This document shows, one piece after another, positions 42,237 through 50,621 of a DNA stretch of 64,000 nucleotides. The position numbers and the translations under genes were made by a program. The stretch's first letter is position 1. The number at the start of each line of letters is the position of its first letter. The notes below the pieces were generated by a model, which made no database searches, was not told the DNA's origin, and worked only from the letters and a program-made list of their open reading frames with translations. This DNA comes from Streptomyces sp. SirexAA-E (GTDB taxonomy: Bacteria > Actinomycetota > Actinomycetes > Streptomycetales > Streptomycetaceae), in the NCBI RefSeq assembly GCF_000177195.2, contig NC_015953.1:186001-250000 (forward strand), given 5' to 3'.

Positions 42237-42660
42237 TCACCGTACGGTGCCTCGACGCCCGGCGTGCCGAGCCGGACTCCGCCTGACGAACCCGTCCACC
42301 ACGCCTCGGCGGGACTTGTGAACCACCCGGATGTCGCCGGCACTCTGCGCGTCGAGGTCGTCCGGTTCCTCGGCGGGAACCCGCAGTTCGGGGATGGTCC
42401 GCCCGTCGTCCTGCTGGAGGGGGTGGCGGACCAGGAAGTCCGACCCGACCTCGAATCGGGTGACGTAGCCGACGCCGTTGTGCTTCATGTTCCGGTCCCT
42501 CGCGATCCTCGTCTCGTCGTCCTCGTCGAGGGCCGGGTGGAAGAGCGGCTGCTCGACGAGCCGGGGCGGCCGGGCAGCCCGTTCGACCCACGGGCGAGCC
42601 CGGCTCCTGAGGACCGGTCGAGTGCCACAGGGTCACCGTCTCCCACGGTGCACGCTTCAC
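42237..42660 (-). pseudogene. ADP-ribosylation/crystallin J1-like protein, frameshifted
   Basis: On the minus strand the start reads ETVTLWHSTGPQE, the N-terminal strand of this small-protein family. The continuation ARPPRLVEQPLFHPALDEDD, then RIARDRNMKHNGVGYVTRFE and IPELRVPAEEPDDLDAQSAG, lies in another frame ending at 42237. The switch is between about 42600 and 42570. A single indel would restore one product of about 140 residues, the normal family size. The downstream half alone has an ATG (at 42488) but would lack the first strands. Confidence 0.65.
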
Positions 42661-42765
42661 GGTGAGTGAGCCGGAAGCGCTGAAGGTGAACGAGGCCAGA
42701 GCCTGTTGTCAGAGCCCCTCGATAGCGTCGCGGCAGCCAACCGCCCTCTCTTCGGGAGAACCACC

Positions 42766-43449
42766 GTGGACATCCTGCTCATCGCCGGCCTGTGGCTCGA
42801 CGGATCCGCCTGGGACGACGTCGTGCCCGAACTCATCGCGCTCGGCCACCGTCCCGTGCCGCTCACCCTCCCCGGCCAGGGCGACGGCGCTGCCTCCGCG
42901 ACGCTCGACGACCAGCTGGAAGCAGTCCTCGCCGCGGTGGACGCGGTGCCCGAAGACGCCTTGGTGGTCGGGCATTCCGCAGCATCGACCCTGGCCTGGC
43001 TGGCCGCCGACGCACGACCGGAGAAGGTGGCCAAGGTCGCCCTGGTGGGCGGCTTCCCCACCGCCGACGGAAAGGCCTACGCCGACTACTTCGCGATCGA
43101 GGGCGACGTCATGCCCTTCCCGGGCTGGGAACCCTTCGAGGGCCCGGACGCCGCCGATCTGGACCAGCGGGCCCGGGACCGCTTCGCGTCCGCCGCCGTT
43201 CCCGTCCCGGAAGCGGTCGCCAGGGGCGTCGTACGCCTCGCCGACGAGCGCCGCTTCGGCATCCCCGTCGTGGTTGTCTGTCCGGAGTTCACCCCCGCCC
43301 AGGCCGCGAAGTGGATCGCCGCCGGTGAGAGTCCTGAGCTCGCCCGCGCTGCGCATGTCGAGTACGTGGACCTCGACTCGGGCCACTGGCCGATGGCCAC
43401 CCGCCCCCGCGAACTCGCCCGTGTCCTGGCCGAGGCCGCCCACCGCTGA
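42766..43449 (+). CDS. alpha/beta hydrolase
   Basis: 227 residues from the GTG at 42766, after TTCGGGAGAA; upstream in-frame starts are out of family. Nucleophile elbow GHSAAS in ALVVGHSAASTLAW; the oxyanion-side loop is LIAGLWLDGSAWDDV; the acid-bearing strand is IPVVVVCPEFT and the probable catalytic His is in LDSGHWPMATRP. Small esterase or lactonase type; substrate unknown. No obvious operon; a transposase scrap follows the stop. Confidence 0.87.
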   Translation: MDILLIAGLWLDGSAWDDVVPELIALGHRPVPLTLPGQGDGAASATLDDQLEAVLAAVDAVPEDALVVGHSAASTLAWLAADARPEKVAKVALVGGFPTADGKAYADYFAIEGDVMPFPGWEPFEGPDAADLDQRARDRFASAAVPVPEAVARGVVRLADERRFGIPVVVVCPEFTPAQAAKWIAAGESPELARAAHVEYVDLDSGHWPMATRPRELARVLAEAAHR

Positions 43450-43486
43450 CGCTGCCCGGGCCGGGTGGCAGGCCGACGTGGGCAGC

Positions 43487-43654
43487 GGCCGGCCCGCAGG
43501 CTTCGACAAGACGATCTACAGGCGCAGGAACGAGGTCGAGCGGACGAACAACGCCTCGAAGAACTCCCGGACCGTGGCCACAAGGTTCGACGAGCGCCGC
43601 TCCGTCTTCCACGGCACCGTCACGGTCGCCTCGATCCGACTCCGGCTCCGCCCG
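43487..43654 (+). mobile_element. IS5-type transposase C-terminal remnant
   Basis: About 56 codons in one frame: GRPAGFDKTIYRRRNEVERT, NNASKNSRTVATRFDERRSV and FHGTVTVASIRL match the C-terminal end of IS5-group DDE transposases (normally GRPPGFD..Y..RN.VER..NRLK..R..ATR.DK....F). The catalytic Glu region is partly preserved, but key residues are changed (NNASKNS for a normal NRLKNF). No ends or target duplication were found. An old insertion scar between the hydrolase and DinB genes. Confidence 0.78.
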
Positions 43655-43669
43655 TCAGCTCCGTCGTAT

Positions 43670-44176
43670 CTACCAGCCGGTCGTGCCGTCGAGCATCTCG
43701 CGCAGGATGTCCAGGTGGCCGTTGTGGCGGGCCGTCTCCTCCGTGAGGTGGAGGAGAATCCAGCGCAGGTCGACGTGGAGGCCGTTGCGGATGGTTCCCA
43801 CGGCCCGCTCGTCCAGGTCGTTTCCGGCGACCAGTTCGCGGTAGCGGGCGCTCTGTTCCGCGTACTCGTCGAGCAACTGCGTGAGCGGGAAGTCGACGGC
43901 GATACGCATCTCGCGGTCGGGGTCCTCCTCCGTCATGGGGGCCCGGTCCTCCTCACCGAGGAAGATCACCTGGAACCAGTAGTACTCGACCCAGCGCAGG
44001 TGGTTGATCACTCCGCTCATCGTCATCAGCGGTGAACCCGGCAGGAGCACCTTGCGTGCGTTCTCCGAGGAGACGCCGACGCACTTGGCGCGGGCGGTTT
44101 CCCGTGCGTAGTCGAGAAACGTGGTGAGCTGGGTGCGCTCATCCCACGCGGGCGGTGTGTCATCGATTCCGGTCAT
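43670..44176 (-). CDS. DinB/DUF664 family protein
   Basis: 168 residues from ATG. Four-helix-bundle DinB fold with metal-ligand histidines at VINHLRWVEYYWFQ, in the LHVDLRWILLHLTEETARHN stretch, and GHLD near the end. Related enzymes are mycothiol- or bacillithiol-dependent transferases. The ATG overlaps the stop of a short HTH remnant upstream (ATGA), suggesting the gene was once second in an operon. Confidence 0.88.
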   Translation of the reverse strand: MTGIDDTPPAWDERTQLTTFLDYARETARAKCVGVSSENARKVLLPGSPLMTMSGVINHLRWVEYYWFQVIFLGEEDRAPMTEEDPDREMRIAVDFPLTQLLDEYAEQSARYRELVAGNDLDERAVGTIRNGLHVDLRWILLHLTEETARHNGHLDILREMLDGTTGW

Positions 44177-44336
44177 CGCGCGAAGCGTCCCTGATCACCG
44201 CGCCCGCTGTCGAGGTGTTTGTCACCGGACCCGGCCTGCTCCACCCAGCGCCTTTCCCAGCGGGCCGCCTGTTCGCTGACTGCGAGGGCCTCGGCGACGA
44301 CGGTCCACCGGGCCCGCTGTCGCCCGCACCTCGGGC
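44173..44336 (-). pseudogene. remnant of a small HTH protein upstream of dinB-like gene
   Basis: A 54-codon frame without a start codon reads CPRCGRQRARWTVVAEALAV, SEQAARWERRWVEQAG and ends GDQGRFAR. The helix-turn-helix segment resembles small Streptomyces HTH proteins (often ...RWTVVAEALGVSEQAA...). Its TGA overlaps the DinB-like ATG by four bases, the usual arrangement for translational coupling. The 5' part is missing: an in-frame stop precedes the segment. Confidence 0.45.
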
Positions 44337-44510
44337 ATCACAAGGTGCGCGTACCGGCATCAACCAGGGAAAATATGAGAAAGAGCGGCAAACCCTGCCC
44401 TCACGAACATCGACCGGAGACACACAGACGACGGATGTCCTCCCAGGCCCGGTACGAGCATCACGAGCAGGACGGGCCCGGCTCGGCGCGATGAGACCAA
44501 GGAGTGTTCC

Positions 44511-44831
44511 ATGACCGCGCACACCACCGTGCACGAGGTTCTGAAGGCATTGGACGCGGTTGACTTCCCCGCGGGCAAGGACGATCTGCTGACGGCCGCG
44601 CAAGCCGCCAACGCGCGAGACGAGGTGATCAAGGCGCTGCAAGGCATTCCGGCGGAGCAGTACGGCAACCGCGAGGACGTGGCTCACTCGGTGCGCCTCG
44701 ACCCTGATTCGGACATGGACCGGACCCCGGGCCAGAAGGGGCAGCAGGCCCGCCAGGGCGGCAAGCCGGGCCTCTCCCAGCATCTGCGGGACACGCCGAA
44801 GCCCCCGGTCGACGAGGAGTTGGAGCGATAA
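44511..44831 (+). CDS. DUF2795 protein
   Basis: 106 residues from ATG after AAGGAGTG. The DUF2795 part (about residues 5-65) reads HEVLKALDAVDFPAGKDDLL and KALQGIPAEQYGNREDVAHS, a short helical repeat. A charged disordered tail follows (GQKGQQARQGGKPGLSQHLR). The family is common in actinomycetes, function unknown, often beside stress genes. Confidence 0.85.
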   Translation: MTAHTTVHEVLKALDAVDFPAGKDDLLTAAQAANARDEVIKALQGIPAEQYGNREDVAHSVRLDPDSDMDRTPGQKGQQARQGGKPGLSQHLRDTPKPPVDEELER

Positions 44832-44860
44832 CGCCCGTAAGCCCGCACCGCCGCGATCCT

Positions 44861-44900
44861 TGCCGGGCCGCGCACGTGGGGACACGTGCACGGCCCGGCA
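44861..44900. terminator. bidirectional hairpin terminator
   Basis: Arms TGCCGGGCCG-C-GCACGTG and CACGTGC-A-CGGCCCGGCA with one mismatch and a 4-base loop, between the convergent DUF2795 gene and the NADP-binding protein gene, so it can serve both. Confidence 0.75.
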
Positions 44901-44945
44901 GTTGCCGACATGGGGCGATCCGAAGTGCGGACCGGCAAGCGGTGG

Positions 44946-45641
44946 TCAGGCGGGGGCCTCGAAGGTGCCGGGGCTGTCGGGAGTCGCCTGCCAGTCCGGC
45001 GTCCTCTGCCGGTCGGCGTCGGCGAGCGCGCGCTTGACGCCTTCGGCGTCCTTGTCGGCGGTGTACACGGGGGATCCGGGCTGCTGGCGCCAGGATTCGT
45101 CCAGGCCACCGGTGTCCACCGAGTCGAAGCCCAGCTCGTCCACGAGGTCCATGACGACCGCCTTGGCCCTCGGGTCGTCACCGGCGACCGGCAGAGCGAT
45201 ACGTCCGGGGGTGCCGGCCGGGCGACCGTTCTCGGCCAGGTGCTGGGCGTAGATGTTGTTGAACGCCTTGATCACCGGGTGGTGGAGCTGCCGCTCGACC
45301 CACCGGCTCTCGGGCAGGCCGGCTTCGATCTCCTCGATCTCGCCGTCTCGCTGGCGCGGGTAGTAGTTTCCGGTGTCCACGACGATCAGGTTGTCCGGTA
45401 CTCCCTGGAACAGACCCGACGGCAGGTCGGGGACCCGGATCTCCGGGATCGTGACGATGACGAGATCCGCTCCGGGCGCCACCTCGCTCACGGACACCGC
45501 CCGCGCACCTGTCTCCGACGCGAGGTCGGCGAGGGTCTGTGGTCCGCGTGAGTTGGCCACCGCGACCTCGTGCCCGAGAGCGGTGAGCCGACGGGTGAGC
45601 GTGCCGCCGATGTTGCCGGCGCCGATGATGCCGATCTTCAT
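44946..45641 (-). CDS. NAD(P)-binding oxidoreductase of the F420-reductase-like type
   Basis: 231 residues from the ATG at 45641, behind ACAGGAGAC; the open frame upstream is not similar. Rossmann motif MKIGIIGAGNIGGTLTRRLT and second-strand VAVANSRGPQ, the pattern of coenzyme F420H2:NADP oxidoreductase relatives (YadA/NADP-oxidoreductase group). VIKAFNNIYAQHL and GLDESWRQQPGSPVY follow as in the family. True F420 reductase function is not proven, but two LLM-type (F420 or FMN) genes lie elsewhere in the window. Confidence 0.88.
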   Translation of the reverse strand: MKIGIIGAGNIGGTLTRRLTALGHEVAVANSRGPQTLADLASETGARAVSVSEVAPGADLVIVTIPEIRVPDLPSGLFQGVPDNLIVVDTGNYYPRQRDGEIEEIEAGLPESRWVERQLHHPVIKAFNNIYAQHLAENGRPAGTPGRIALPVAGDDPRAKAVVMDLVDELGFDSVDTGGLDESWRQQPGSPVYTADKDAEGVKRALADADRQRTPDWQATPDSPGTFEAPA

Positions 45642-45859
45642 GCGCGTCTCCTGTCCTCGCGCGGGGCCGAGCCGACCTTGCCGCCGGCCACGGTCCGCTC
45701 CTGCCAGCGTGCGACGGCCGGTGCCGGTGGTGCAAACGAGGCGGGTCCCGGCGGATACGCTTGCCGGGCCGCTCATGGGGCAGCGGGGGCACCCAGCGAT
45801 GAGTTCTTCCGGCCCGGGGAGTCTCACCGGTGTCATCGACGACCTAGGAGAAAAAAAGC

Positions 45860-46504
45860 ATGGCGCAACTGCTGAGAGTCCAGAACTTCACTGTCTCGAG
45901 TGACGGGGTCGGTGCCGGTGCGGAACAGAGCCTCGATCGACCGTTCGGCCACGTCGATCCGCAGAGGCTGTTCGCGTGGGCCGGCGCCACGGCGAGCTGG
46001 CCCGGGCGCACCGACCCCGGCGGGAGCCGCGGTCTGGACGACTACTTCACGCGGGACTTCACCCACAACATCGGCGCCGAGATCATGGGGCGCAACAAGT
46101 TCGGTCCCGTGCGCGGCCCCTGGAACGACCTCGAGTGGCAGGGCTGGTGGGGGGACGAACCCCCCTTCCATACCCCGGTATTCGTCCTGACCCACCACCA
46201 GCGGCCTTCGTTCACGCTCGCCGACACCACGTTCCACTTCGTCGACGGTGATCCGGCCACGGTTCTCGATCAGGCGCGGGAGGCGGCGCAGGGCAAGGAC
46301 GTCCGACTCGGCGGCGGGGTTTCCACCGTGCGGCAGTTCCTGGACGCCGACCTCGTCGACACGCTGCACGTGGCCGTAGCCCCGGTGAAGCTGGGATCCG
46401 GGCTACGGCTCTGGGAGTCTCCCGATGAGTTGCTCGACCGTTTCGAGCTCGAAGTCGTGCCCAGTCCGAGCGGCGTGGCCCATCATCTGTTCTGGCGGAA
46501 GTAG
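45860..46504 (+). CDS. dihydrofolate-reductase-like (RibD C-terminal) protein
   Basis: 214 residues from ATG after CTAGGAGAAAAAAA. The RibD_C/DHFR-like fold is shown by the N-terminal strand LLRVQNFTVSSDGVGAGAEQ, IMGRNKFGPVRGPW in the middle, TPVFVLTHHQRPSF, and DVRLGGGVSTVRQFLDADLV with LHVAVAPVKLGSGLRL near the end. Small reductases of this group use NADPH; the true substrate is unknown. Confidence 0.9.
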   Translation: MAQLLRVQNFTVSSDGVGAGAEQSLDRPFGHVDPQRLFAWAGATASWPGRTDPGGSRGLDDYFTRDFTHNIGAEIMGRNKFGPVRGPWNDLEWQGWWGDEPPFHTPVFVLTHHQRPSFTLADTTFHFVDGDPATVLDQAREAAQGKDVRLGGGVSTVRQFLDADLVDTLHVAVAPVKLGSGLRLWESPDELLDRFELEVVPSPSGVAHHLFWRK

Positions 46505-46530
46505 GGCGAGGTTCCCCGTCTGCCGGGCGG

Positions 46531-46680
46531 TCACATCGTCGCTGTCACACCCTCGATGAGCATGGACAGGACCGACTCGAACAGGTCACCCGGCGGCTCG
46601 GAGGCGGATACGTCTTCGATGCGGCGAAGGTGCGGCAGTTCTCCGGCCGCCGGATTCGGGGGCACGCCGGTCCACGCGGC
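46531..46680 (-). pseudogene. possible C-terminal remnant of a TetR regulator
   Basis: The minus frame ends AGELPHLRRIEDVSASEPPG then DLFESVLSMLIEGVTATM. This resembles the last two helices of TetR C-terminal domains (pattern yPhL.....dLFe..L..lldG). Upstream the frame turns into low-complexity sequence and there is no HTH. Weak evidence; it may be chance. Confidence 0.35.
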
Positions 46681-46785
46681 CGGTTCGGACCCGGCCGCGT
46701 ACCCGGAAGACCCGGCCGCCCGGGATACGGTCCGGCCGCGTCCGGTCTCCTGCAACCGGTGCGGTCGGCTCCGGACAACCGCGCC

Positions 46786-47547
46786 TCAGCCGGCCAGGAC
46801 CGCGACACCGACGCGTCCACCGTCGACGTCCACCACCGTCCCGTGCACGAAGGCGGCCTCGTCGCTCGCCAGCCAGACCGCCGCCTGGGCGATGGCCTCG
46901 GGACTGCCGACCCCTCCCGCCGGAGTGCCCTTCATCATGCTCTCGCCCGGGTGCGGCTCGGCGGCGGGCGTGACGATCACGCCGGGCGAGACGGCGTTCA
47001 CCCGTACGCCCTGAGGTCCGAACTCAGCGGCCCAGGCCCGCGTGAGGGTCTCCATCGCCCCCTTGGTGGAGCTGTAGAGGGTGCCGACCGGAATGCCCAG
47101 CCGGGCGACCCACGACCCGAGATTGATGACGGCCCCGCCCCCGGCCCGCACCATGGCCGGAGCGATCGCGGCGGTCAGGAAGAAGGGGGCCTTGACGTTC
47201 ACCGCGTAGACGCGGTCGAAGGTCTCCTCGTCGGTGTCGGTGGTGGTGGACCCCGGGAAGATGCCGGCGTTGTTGACCAGGATGTCGATCCGGCCGCCCA
47301 GCGCCCCGGCCGCCTGCTCGGCCAGGCGGCCGGAGGCCGCGGCGGTACCGTCGAGATCCGCCGCCACGAAGTCGGCACGGCCCCCGGCGGCGCGGATCTC
47401 CTGCACGATCCGTGCCCCCCGTTCCTGGCTGCGGCCCGACACGACCACATGGGCCCCTTCGGCGGCGAACGCCGTGACGATCGCCCGCCCGATGTTGCTC
47501 GTCGATCCCGTGACGAGCGCGGTCTTGCCCTGAAGCCGTCCACCCAT
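46786..47547 (-). CDS. classical SDR oxidoreductase
   Basis: 253 residues from the ATG at 47547, after GAGGAGACAC. All classical SDR motifs: cofactor TGSTSNIGRAI, NNAG (DILVNNAGIFPG), catalytic Ser in NLGSWVAR, YxxxK in LYSSTKGAMETL and the PG motif AVSPGVIVTPAA. It is divergent from a TetR regulator with palindromic sites between, and is its probable target. Substrate unknown. Confidence 0.95.
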   Translation of the reverse strand: MGGRLQGKTALVTGSTSNIGRAIVTAFAAEGAHVVVSGRSQERGARIVQEIRAAGGRADFVAADLDGTAAASGRLAEQAAGALGGRIDILVNNAGIFPGSTTTDTDEETFDRVYAVNVKAPFFLTAAIAPAMVRAGGGAVINLGSWVARLGIPVGTLYSSTKGAMETLTRAWAAEFGPQGVRVNAVSPGVIVTPAAEPHPGESMMKGTPAGGVGSPEAIAQAAVWLASDEAAFVHGTVVDVDGGRVGVAVLAG

Positions 47548-47658
47548 GACGTGTCTCCTCTTCTCGTACGCACTCCCGCGGCCGGAGAAGTCGGCCGACC
47601 GGCTCCACGGGGCGGCCCGGCGGTCCGGACCACGGGACCGACTGTGCTCCGCCAAAAA

Positions 47659-47720
47659 TGGACCGGCAAGTCCAGCCCGAGCAGGCGGCCTGTGCCCCAT
47701 ACTGGACTCATCAGTCCAGT
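47659..47720. promoter_or_regulatory. paired palindromes between SDR and TetR genes
   Basis: A perfect inverted repeat ACTGGACT-CATC-AGTCCAGT at 47701-47720, and a related TGGACCGGCAAGTCCA at 47659-47674. Both contain TGGAC and GTCCA half-sites. They lie between the divergent starts and are probable TetR operators. Confidence 0.85.
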
Positions 47721-47735
47721 CCAGGAGGGTGCCCG

Positions 47736-48353
47736 ATGCCGAACGCGTCGACCGCGTCGACCGCGAAGGGGCGTGCCACACAGGCCCGTATCGTCGAGGG
47801 CGCCGCGCAGGTGCTGCGCGAAAGAGGCATCGCCTTCACCACGCTCGACGACGTGCGCGCCCGCACCAGCACGAGCAAGAGTCAGCTCTTCCACTATTTT
47901 CCGGGCGGCAAGGACGAACTGCTCCTGGCGGTGGCCGAGTTCGAAGCGAGCCGCGTACTGGAGGACCAGCAGCCCCACCTGGACCGCCTGGATTCCTGGG
48001 AGTCCTGGTACCGGTGGCGGGACGCCGTCGTGGAACGCTACGAGCTGCAGAACGACCAGTGCCCGCTGGGCAATCTGTTCCTTCACATCGGCCGTTCGGA
48101 GCCGGGCACGCGGGCGATCGTCGTCGAGCTGATGCGCCAGTGGCAGGAACGCATCGCCAACGGTATCCGCGCACTCCGCAGCCGCGAGCTGATCCCTGCT
48201 TCCGTGGACGTCGACCGAAGCGCGGCCGCGCTGCTGGCCGGTATCCAGGGCGGGGTGTCGATCATGATGTCCACCGGCAGCTCGGCCCACCTCAGAGCCG
48301 CACTCGACACCGGGATCGACCAGCTCCGCACCGCAACGGCCCACGAGCGCTGA
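47736..48353 (+). CDS. TetR-family regulator
   Basis: 205 residues from the ATG at 47736, after CCAGGAGGG. Helix-turn-helix: ARIVEGAAQVLRERGIAFTT, LDDVRARTSTSKSQLFHYFP, with a serine/threonine-rich start. The C-terminal domain (about 80-200) has the pattern of AcrR/QacR-like regulators (QCPLGNLFLHIGRSEPGTRA). Divergent from the SDR gene. Confidence 0.92.
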   Translation: MPNASTASTAKGRATQARIVEGAAQVLRERGIAFTTLDDVRARTSTSKSQLFHYFPGGKDELLLAVAEFEASRVLEDQQPHLDRLDSWESWYRWRDAVVERYELQNDQCPLGNLFLHIGRSEPGTRAIVVELMRQWQERIANGIRALRSRELIPASVDVDRSAAALLAGIQGGVSIMMSTGSSAHLRAALDTGIDQLRTATAHER

Positions 48354-48380
48354 ACGGCCCCGCGGTATCCGGCCTGAGGT

Positions 48381-48911
48381 TCAGCCGACCCGTCGGGCCA
48401 GCACCTGCCCCGGCCATGAGCCGACCAGGAAGCGGTCGGTGGGCGTGAAACCGGTGCCCTCGTAGAACGCCACCAGTGCACCCCCTCCCCCCGCCCAGCA
48501 GTCGACCCGCAGAAGCCGCACGCCGGCCCGCCGGGTCTCCTCGGCGGCATGGTCCAGCAGGGCCGCCCCGATGCCCCTCCCGGCGTGCCGTCGGTCGGAG
48601 ACCAACAACCGGACATACCGCTCGGGTTCCTCGGCCGGAGGGATCGGCACCTGAGGGCTGGGCCCTGAGTCCAGCACCAGGGCTCCGACCGGGGTTCCGG
48701 CCAGCTCCGCGATGTACGGGGTGTTCGCGGTCGTGTACCGCTCGACCCGCGCCACCCCGCCGGGCTTCTGCGAATACGGCGTCGTGCCCCACTGCTCGGT
48801 GTTGCCTCGGCCGTTCATCCAGGCCACGGCGGCGTCGAGCATGGCAAGAATCGCGGGCGCGTCGGTCAGGCCGCCTGGTCTGATGCGTATGTCGTGTGCG
48901 GTGTCGTTCAC
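48381..48911 (-). CDS. GNAT acetyltransferase
   Basis: 176 residues from GTG. GNAT motifs: IRIRPGGLTDAPAILAML start, YVRLLVSDRRHAGRGIGAAL with the acetyl-CoA loop RHAGRGIG, and VDCWAGGGGALVAFYEGTGF for motif B. The target is unknown. It is convergent with the TetR gene, with 27 bases between. Confidence 0.88.
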   Translation of the reverse strand: MNDTAHDIRIRPGGLTDAPAILAMLDAAVAWMNGRGNTEQWGTTPYSQKPGGVARVERYTTANTPYIAELAGTPVGALVLDSGPSPQVPIPPAEEPERYVRLLVSDRRHAGRGIGAALLDHAAEETRRAGVRLLRVDCWAGGGGALVAFYEGTGFTPTDRFLVGSWPGQVLARRVG

Positions 48912-49018
48912 GGCGGAAGCCTAGATGTCGCTCCACCCGGCGGGGTGCGCGGGCGGGCCCGGCGGTTCCGCGCGGTGACCGGCTCGCGTCCGGTCGCCCG
49001 GCCCCGCGCGTTCCGCGC

Positions 49019-49285
49019 CTAAGGGGTGTCGCCGACCCAGTCCCAGCGGCCCGTGTCACCCGGCCGCGGCTGGTACTCCGCCCGGCCGCCCGGTCCGTGC
49101 ATGCCGATCTCCGTGGTCAGCGCCGCCCCCGTGGTCAAGGACTCCGGAGGCCGTCCCGTCACATCGAGGAGCAATCCGTCGAGGGGGCCTCCCACCAGCT
49201 CCGCGTAGTCGCGGCCCGGCTGCTCGTACCGTTCGGGGTCGTCGTGGTCGGCGCCGTACACGCGCCGCCGCATGGGCTCAGTCAT
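49019..49285 (-). CDS. small hypothetical protein
   Basis: 88 residues from the ATG at 49285; the longer frame reaches 49360. The sequence is short and strand-rich: YAELVGGPLDGLLLDVTGRP, ending YQPRPGDTGRWDWVGDTP. The Gly-Gly-Pro-x-Asp-Gly pattern (VGGPLDG) is common in small proteins of phage or secretion loci of actinomycetes, but I cannot name it. Single gene. Confidence 0.6.
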   Translation of the reverse strand: MTEPMRRRVYGADHDDPERYEQPGRDYAELVGGPLDGLLLDVTGRPPESLTTGAALTTEIGMHGPGGRAEYQPRPGDTGRWDWVGDTP

Positions 49286-49374
49286 GCAGGGCATGATCGC
49301 ACCGGCCACTGACACCGCCGGTGCGGCCCCGGTGCGGCGGCCGGGCATGCACCGCCGCACGGGGCGCGCTCCCC

Positions 49375-49887
49375 TCAGGGCCTCCAGCGGCGCCTGGCCG
49401 AGCCCTCTTCGTACGGCTGCGGGTCGGGGTAGGTCAGCAACTCCAGGGTGCTCCCCCAGGGCGTGCGGAGATAGGCGAATCGGTTGCGCGGCCCTTCCTC
49501 CGGCCCGGGGAGCGGCTGAGGAGGCGCGAGAGGAGTGGCGCCGGCCTCGACGGCGCGGGTCACGGCGGCGTCCAGGTCGTCGACGTACAGGGCCACGTGC
49601 TGCCAGCCGAAGTCGGTGGGCAGAGCGGGCGGTTCCTGGTGCGGTGCGCGGAACTCGAAGAGCTCCAGACCCGGTCCGTTCGGCAGGGCCAGCATGCGAA
49701 CCGCTCGCTGCTCGGTGCCCTCCGGCGCCCCGAGCCGCTGTTCCAGCTCAGGACCGGTCCGTGGACCCTCGTCCCTCCGCAGCGTGTCGTAGAGCACTTC
49801 GGCGCCCAGCGCCCTCCCGAGAAACAGCGTCGCGGTCTCCAGGTCCGGAACCGTGACCCCTACATGATCGATGCCTCGCACAGTCAT
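49375..49887 (-). CDS. VOC/glyoxalase superfamily protein
   Basis: 170 residues from the ATG at 49887, after GGAGAA. Two beta-alpha-beta-beta-beta units: MTVRGIDHVGVTVPDLETAT, then FGWQHVALYVDDLDAAVTRA; metal-ligand candidates are the His in GIDHVGV, the Glu in GLELFEFRAP, the His in WQHVALY and the Glu in GSTLELLTYP. That is the full H-E-H-E set of metal-dependent glyoxalase or dioxygenase members. Confidence 0.87.
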   Translation of the reverse strand: MTVRGIDHVGVTVPDLETATLFLGRALGAEVLYDTLRRDEGPRTGPELEQRLGAPEGTEQRAVRMLALPNGPGLELFEFRAPHQEPPALPTDFGWQHVALYVDDLDAAVTRAVEAGATPLAPPQPLPGPEEGPRNRFAYLRTPWGSTLELLTYPDPQPYEEGSARRRWRP

Positions 49888-50036
49888 GGACGCATGTTCT
49901 CCGAAGCCGCCGCCACTCCCCCGTATTGAGGGCGTGTGGCTTCCCCGCCGCGACGGACGCACGACGGCCCATCCGGCCGACCGGCGGAGGTGATGCCCAC
50001 TCAGGTGTGCCCGGGTGGCCCATAGCATCGCCTCCC

Positions 50037-50588
50037 ATGAGCACCGTTGTCGTCACCGTCACGCTGGCGTTCGTCGGCTACATAGCCACCTACCTCAACG
50101 GGCTGCGTCTGGCGCAGAGGCAGGAACGCCTGGCCCGCCTGAACCGCCAGCTCAGCGATTTCTACGGACCGCTGTTCGCTCTCACGGAGGCGAACAGCCG
50201 CATCTTCGGCGCGTTCACCCAGCGCAACGCCCGCCCTGACGGCAGGTCACCCTTCGTCCACGAGATCCCGCCCTCGGAGCACGAGCTCGCCGAATGGCGG
50301 TTGTGGGTCGACACCGTCTTCCTCCCGAACATCCAGGCGATGCGCGACCTGGTCATCGGACACGCCGACCTCCTGAGCGAATCGGAGATGCCGCCGATCC
50401 TGCTTCAGCTGTGCGCTCACGTATCCGGCTACGAGATCACGTCAGCCCGGTGGGAGCAGGGCAACTACGACCAGCACCTGTCCGTGGTGCCCTTCCCCAG
50501 CGAGGAGATGGCCGCGTACGCGCGGCGCTCCTTCGCGAGCCTCAAGCAGGAGCAGAGCCGTCTGCTCGGGGGCCGGCGAAGCCGCTGA
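50037..50588 (+). CDS. membrane-anchored hypothetical protein
   Basis: 183 residues from the ATG at 50037. One N-terminal helix (STVVVTVTLAFVGYIATYL) is followed by a long charged helix (NGLRLAQRQERLARLNRQLS) and a soluble domain with FYGPLFALTEANSRIFGAF and WRLWVDTVFLPNIQAMRDLV. A short membrane anchor followed by RLARLNRQLSDFYGPL is typical of actinomycete proteins of unknown function. Single gene, convergent with the TetR gene. Confidence 0.78.
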   Translation: MSTVVVTVTLAFVGYIATYLNGLRLAQRQERLARLNRQLSDFYGPLFALTEANSRIFGAFTQRNARPDGRSPFVHEIPPSEHELAEWRLWVDTVFLPNIQAMRDLVIGHADLLSESEMPPILLQLCAHVSGYEITSARWEQGNYDQHLSVVPFPSEEMAAYARRSFASLKQEQSRLLGGRRSR

Positions 50589-50621
50589 TCCGCTCGCGCC
50601 GGTTCTCCGGATCCGTCACCC

